DNA of 64,000 nt. Source: Glo-17 sp964637835. Lineage in GTDB: Bacteria; Krumholzibacteriota; Krumholzibacteriia; LZORAL124-64-63. Location of the stretch: contig CAZWYF010000010.1 in NCBI GenBank assembly GCA_964637835.1, positions 1-64,000 of the forward strand, in the 5' to 3' direction. Both the position numbers and the translations under genes were made by a program. Each line of letters opens with the position of its first letter. Position 1 is the stretch's first letter. The notes below the pieces were generated by a model that made no database searches, was not told the origin of the DNA, and saw only the letters and a program-made list of their open reading frames with translations. Shown piece by piece: positions 60,797 to 64,000 of this stretch.

Positions 60797-61221
60797 CCGG
60801 ATGGACCCTCGCCAGCGGCCGCCCCGCCGCCAACATGGCCTGCCGCCGGGGACGTGGCCGTCATCGCCCCGTCTGGCTCGCTGCCGGCGCGATGACCGTC
60901 ACGTGCCTGCTGCTGACCGCGATCCAGCTGGGCAACTCGGTCACCGAGCTGCGCCGCGAGATCCAGGATCTCACCCTGCAGCAGGAGAACCTGGTGGCCC
61001 GCCACGCGGTGTTGTCGCTGCGGTGGAACCGGGCCACCTCCCGCCAGGCGGTCATGGGCCGCGCGGCCCGCGAACTGGGTCTGGTGAGTCCGGAGAACCC
61101 GGGCGCCGTGATGATCACCATGCGCGAGCCCGCCAGCGGTGACCGCGGCGTCCGCTGGCTGCGTCGCCTCGATCTGGACGACGGCGTGCCCGCCGCGCTG
61201 GCCGGGGCATGGCAGCCGTGA
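60793..61221 (+). CDS. ftsL: Cell division protein FtsL-like
   Basis: A 142-aa bitopic membrane protein: a basic cytoplasmic N terminus, one helix (about 28-46) and a coiled-coil segment ('VTELRREIQDLTLQQENL') as expected for FtsL, which with FtsB and FtsQ activates FtsI-FtsW at the septum. Sequence similarity in this family is low, so position between rsmH and ftsI is the main evidence. The GTG follows AAGGAGAG and overlaps the rsmH stop. It overlaps ftsI by 13 bases. Confidence 0.8.
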   Translation: MTGWTLASGRPAANMACRRGRGRHRPVWLAAGAMTVTCLLLTAIQLGNSVTELRREIQDLTLQQENLVARHAVLSLRWNRATSRQAVMGRAARELGLVSPENPGAVMITMREPASGDRGVRWLRRLDLDDGVPAALAGAWQP

Positions 61222-63317
61222 CCGGCGGGGGCGGGGTGGCCGGTCGCCTGGCCCTGCTCAAGGTGCTCGGCCTGCTCGCGGGCCTGGTGCTCACCGCGCG
61301 CCTGGTCCAGGTCCAGGTGATCGACCACCCGACCCATCGGGACGCGGCCTCCCGGCAGTGGTTGCAGTCGCAGACCGTCATGCCGCGACGCGGCGACCTG
61401 CATGACCGCCAGGGGCGCCCCCTGGCGCTGACGGTCAATGCCTTCCGCGTGGGCGTGGCCGGCTCCCTGGTGCGAGACGCCGGAGCCCTGAGCGCGGCGC
61501 TGTCCGCGGCGCTGGACATGCCGCCGGACACCATCGCCCGGGTCATCGCCGGCGCGGGGGACCGGCACGTGGTGCTCGCCCGCGCGGCCCTGCTCGACCC
61601 GGCCAGCCAGCGCCGCCTGCAGCGCTTCCCGGCGGTGACCATGGCCGCCCAGCCGGGCCGGGTCTACCCGCTGGACGGCGTGGGGGCCTCGCTCATCGGT
61701 TTCGCCCGGCAAGACCCCGACAGCACGCGGCACCGCACGGGCCTGGAACTGGGCCTGGACCATCTGCTGACGGGGACGCCCGGGCGCGCGCTGCGGGTGC
61801 GGTCGGCGCATGCGGGGCGCGACCACGGTCTGGTGGAGGTGGAGCCCGTGCGCGACGGCGCCGACGTGGTGCTCACCCTCGACGCCGACCTGCAGGAGAT
61901 CTGCGAGACGCGCCTGGCGGAGGCCGTGGCCGACGCGCAGGCCCGCGCCGGCTCGGTGCTGATCCTCGACCCCGCCTGCGGCGACATCCTGGCCGCGGCG
62001 AGCTGGCCGCTGGTGCGCACCCGCGAGGCGCCGGTGCGCGAGGCGGCCGCCTGGGTCAACCGCAACCTCACCAAGGCCTACGAGCCGGGCTCGGTGTTCA
62101 AGCTCTTCACGGCCGCGGCCTTGCTGTCGGCCGGCGCCATCGACACCGCCACGGTGATCGACTGCAGCGACCGGCAGTTCGACGGCTTCTCGCTGGCCGA
62201 GGCGGCCGGCCATCGCTTCGGCCGGCTCGATTTCCTCGAGGCCTTCGCCCAGTCGAGTAACGTCTGGTTCGCCCGCGCGGTGGGCAACCTCGCGCCGCGC
62301 GAGCACCACCGCGCGCTGCTGGACTTCGGGTTCGGTCGCGGCACCGGCGTCGCCTACCCCGGCGAGAGCGACGGGATCCTGGCCCGGCCGGAGGCGTGGT
62401 CGTCCCGTTCCCAGGAGACCCTGGCCATCGGGCAGGAGGTGGCGGTCACCCCGCTGCAACTGGGCCTGGCCGTGGCCGCGGTCGCCAACGGCGGCACCCT
62501 CTTCGCGCCGCGCCTGTGGCGGACGGCCTGTGGACCGGATGGCGCGGTGGTGGCCGAGAACCCGCCACGGGCGCTGCGACGGGTGCTGCCGCCGGGGCTG
62601 GACGCCACCCTGCGCCTGGCCCTGCGACGCGTGGTGGCCGGGGGCACCGGCGCCGTCGTGGACCGGCCCTGGGTGGCCATCGGGGGCAAGACCGGCACCG
62701 CGCAGAAGGCCGTGCCCGGGCGGGGCTACCGCGACGGGCTGTACAGCGCCACCTTCGCCGGCCTGCTGCCGGTTGAGGATCCACGCCTGGTGATCGTCAC
62801 CGTCCTGGACGAGCCCCGGGGCATCAAGCATTACGCCTCGCAGAGCGCCGCGCCGCTCTTCGGGGCGGTGGTGGACGACATCCGCCGCACCACCGACTGG
62901 CTCACGCACGTCGACCGGACCGGCCAGCCGGTGGTGGTGGCGGCGCCGGCGCCGCGCGCGCCCGTGCCGGACGTGCTGTTCCTGGGCAGCGACCATGCCG
63001 CCAGGAGGCTGTCGCGCGCCGGTTTCACCGTGCGCGGGGCCGGGTCCTCCGGCGTGGTCGTGGCCCAGGTCCCGGCGCCCGGGACGCGGCTGGCGGCCGG
63101 CGAGCCGGTCCGCCTGACGGTGCGGACCCGCGGCGCCAGGGATCAGATCTGCCCCGACCTGCTGGGACTGAGCAACCGGCAGGCGCAGACCGTGGCCGCG
63201 CGGCTGGGCCTGGACCTGTCCATCGACGGCGTGGGCTTCGTGAGCGCCCAGTCGCCGGAGCCCGGCGCGCCGCTGGGCGCCGGACCGGTCACGGTGAGGA
63301 TGGACCCCGCATGGTGA
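61209..63317 (+). CDS. ftsI: Penicillin-binding protein FtsI/SpoVD-type with two PASTA domains
   Basis: A septal transpeptidase. The 702-aa protein has one membrane helix (about 12-32), 'VMPRRGDLHDRQGRPLALTV' of the dimerisation domain and the catalytic domain with SVFK (295-298), SSN (349-351) and KTGT (494-497). The C terminus carries two PASTA-like repeats (about 585-640 and 647-700), as in SpoVD and PBP2x, which bind peptidoglycan or muropeptides. The ATG overlaps the ftsL gene and the stop overlaps murE by 7 bases. Confidence 0.94.
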   Translation: MAAVTGGGGVAGRLALLKVLGLLAGLVLTARLVQVQVIDHPTHRDAASRQWLQSQTVMPRRGDLHDRQGRPLALTVNAFRVGVAGSLVRDAGALSAALSAALDMPPDTIARVIAGAGDRHVVLARAALLDPASQRRLQRFPAVTMAAQPGRVYPLDGVGASLIGFARQDPDSTRHRTGLELGLDHLLTGTPGRALRVRSAHAGRDHGLVEVEPVRDGADVVLTLDADLQEICETRLAEAVADAQARAGSVLILDPACGDILAAASWPLVRTREAPVREAAAWVNRNLTKAYEPGSVFKLFTAAALLSAGAIDTATVIDCSDRQFDGFSLAEAAGHRFGRLDFLEAFAQSSNVWFARAVGNLAPREHHRALLDFGFGRGTGVAYPGESDGILARPEAWSSRSQETLAIGQEVAVTPLQLGLAVAAVANGGTLFAPRLWRTACGPDGAVVAENPPRALRRVLPPGLDATLRLALRRVVAGGTGAVVDRPWVAIGGKTGTAQKAVPGRGYRDGLYSATFAGLLPVEDPRLVIVTVLDEPRGIKHYASQSAAPLFGAVVDDIRRTTDWLTHVDRTGQPVVVAAPAPRAPVPDVLFLGSDHAARRLSRAGFTVRGAGSSGVVVAQVPAPGTRLAAGEPVRLTVRTRGARDQICPDLLGLSNRQAQTVAARLGLDLSIDGVGFVSAQSPEPGAPLGAGPVTVRMDPAW

Positions 63318-64000
63318 CCACGCTGGCCCGGCTCTGTTCCCGCTGGCCGGAGCTGACCATCTCCGGCGACGCGCAGGTGTCCATCACCGGCGTGGTCGAG
63401 GACTCCCGTGCCGCCGGTCCCGGGACGGTGTTCGTCGCCGTCAAGGGGTCGGGTGCGGACGGGCACCGTTTCGTGCCCCAGGCCGTGGCGGCGGGCTGCG
63501 CCGCGGTGGTGGTCGAGCACGACCGAGCGGCCGGAATCCGGGCCGCCCTTCCCGAGAACCGTCCCGCGGCCTGGGTGGTGGCCTCGAGCACCCGGGGGCT
63601 GCCAGCCCGTCTGGCGCGGGAGTGTGAAGGGCGGCCCGACGCCGGCCTGGTCTGTGCCGGGGTCACCGGCACCAACGGCAAGACCACCACGGCCTTCCTG
63701 CTCCGTCAGCTACTCGGGCGGCTGCGCGGGCGCTGCGGATTGCTGGGGACCATCTGCTACGATGACGGCCGCGAGCGGGTGCCCGCCCCGCTGACCACGC
63801 CGGGAGGGCCGGTGCTCTTCCGCTGGCTGGCGCGCATGCGCGCGGCGGGCTGTGCGGCCGCGGCCATGGAGATCTCCTCCCATGCCCTGGACCAGGAGCG
63901 CCCGGGCGACCTGGCCCTCGACGTGGCGGTGATGACCAACCTGGGCCGCGACCACCTGGACTACCATCCGGACCTGGATGCGTATCTCGCCGCCAAGGCC
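63311..64000 (+). CDS. murE: UDP-N-acetylmuramoyl-tripeptide synthetase MurE (3' end outside window)
   Basis: MurE adds the third amino acid (meso-diaminopimelate or lysine) to UDP-MurNAc-dipeptide. The 230 visible residues include the N-terminal domain ('VVEDSRAAGPGTVFVAVKG', 'AVAAGCAAVVVEHD'), the ATP-binding 'CAGVTGTNGKTTTAFLLRQL', the 'LTTPGGPVLFRWLARM' segment and 'AMEISSHALDQERPGDL', which distinguishes MurE from MurF and MurC. The residue-specificity motif lies beyond the window. The ATG overlaps ftsI; a GTG at 63314 is an alternative. Open to the edge. Confidence 0.93.
   Translation, partial: MVTTLARLCSRWPELTISGDAQVSITGVVEDSRAAGPGTVFVAVKGSGADGHRFVPQAVAAGCAAVVVEHDRAAGIRAALPENRPAAWVVASSTRGLPARLARECEGRPDAGLVCAGVTGTNGKTTTAFLLRQLLGRLRGRCGLLGTICYDDGRERVPAPLTTPGGPVLFRWLARMRAAGCAAAAMEISSHALDQERPGDLALDVAVMTNLGRDHLDYHPDLDAYLAAKA

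Overview
The window is a very GC-rich (about 70 percent by eye), almost fully coding stretch from a bacterial chromosome. It looks Gram-negative: two TonB-type proteins, several lipoproteins, and a protein with a FlgD-like C-terminal tail of the kind used as a type IX secretion signal. Together with the DUF2723 and YfhO membrane proteins this suggests a deep branch of the Fibrobacteres-Chlorobi-Bacteroidetes (FCB) assemblage, for example a Krumholzibacteria- or Eisenbacteria-like lineage. That placement is inference; no rRNA is present. I see no phage, insertion sequence or CRISPR array. GTG and TTG starts and 4-base stop/start overlaps are common.

Layout. 1-2142: the end of an ABC importer operon (binding protein, permease) and a TonB-like protein. 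2139-4501: pgpA-cinA-thpR. 4534-12527: recA-recX running into a first polysaccharide block (rfbD, gmhA, GT4, WbaP-type phosphotransferase, UbiA-type phosphoribosyltransferase) and ispE. 12524-15661: spoVG, tRNA-Gln, prs, rplY and pth, an order that resembles the Bacillus ispE-spoVG-prs-ctc-pth region. 15644-18553: rpsF-rpsR-rplI and a lipoprotein foldase. 18586-21510: DUF2914 protein, bifunctional nuclease, LpoA/LivK-like lipoprotein. 21454-24582 (minus strand): lipoprotein amidase and TonB. 24602-32693: selA, a ParA-like/SPOR fusion, smc and ftsY. 32694-33312: a non-coding stretch with a 28-bp perfect inverted repeat, a promoter and an FMN riboswitch. 33313-36956: ribD-ribE-ribBA-ribH. 36992-40479: nusB, a methyltransferase, GT4 and a flippase-like membrane protein. 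40552-58640: an 18-kb cell-surface glycan operon. 58768-64000: mraZ, a STAS protein, rsmH, ftsL, ftsI and the start of murE.

How the parts work together. The 40.6-58.6 kb operon combines a DUF2723 (PMT-like) protein, a YfhO protein, two polyprenyl-phosphate-sugar synthase-like GT2 enzymes, two further GT2 enzymes (one fused to a decayed WbaP/ExoY-like domain), two SDR sugar enzymes, a FemAB-like acyltransferase, a Wzx-like flippase and a PorZ-like beta-propeller protein with a secretion tail. This reads as a surface glycan and/or protein O-glycosylation locus linked to a type IX-like exported protein, and it is the best candidate here for an undescribed system. The division-related genes carry several oddities: a STAS protein inside the mraZ-murE cluster, a SPOR protein with a Walker-less ATPase-like domain, and an amidase with a second, zinc-ligand-less amidase domain.

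Twelve sigma70-like promoters (16-18 bp spacers) can be read by eye, mostly where operons should begin. Their -10 boxes favour TACCTT, TATGGT or TATCTT. Riboflavin genes are under an FMN aptamer whose P1 strand can alternatively form an antiterminator, and mraZ has three 10-bp-phased MraZ boxes.
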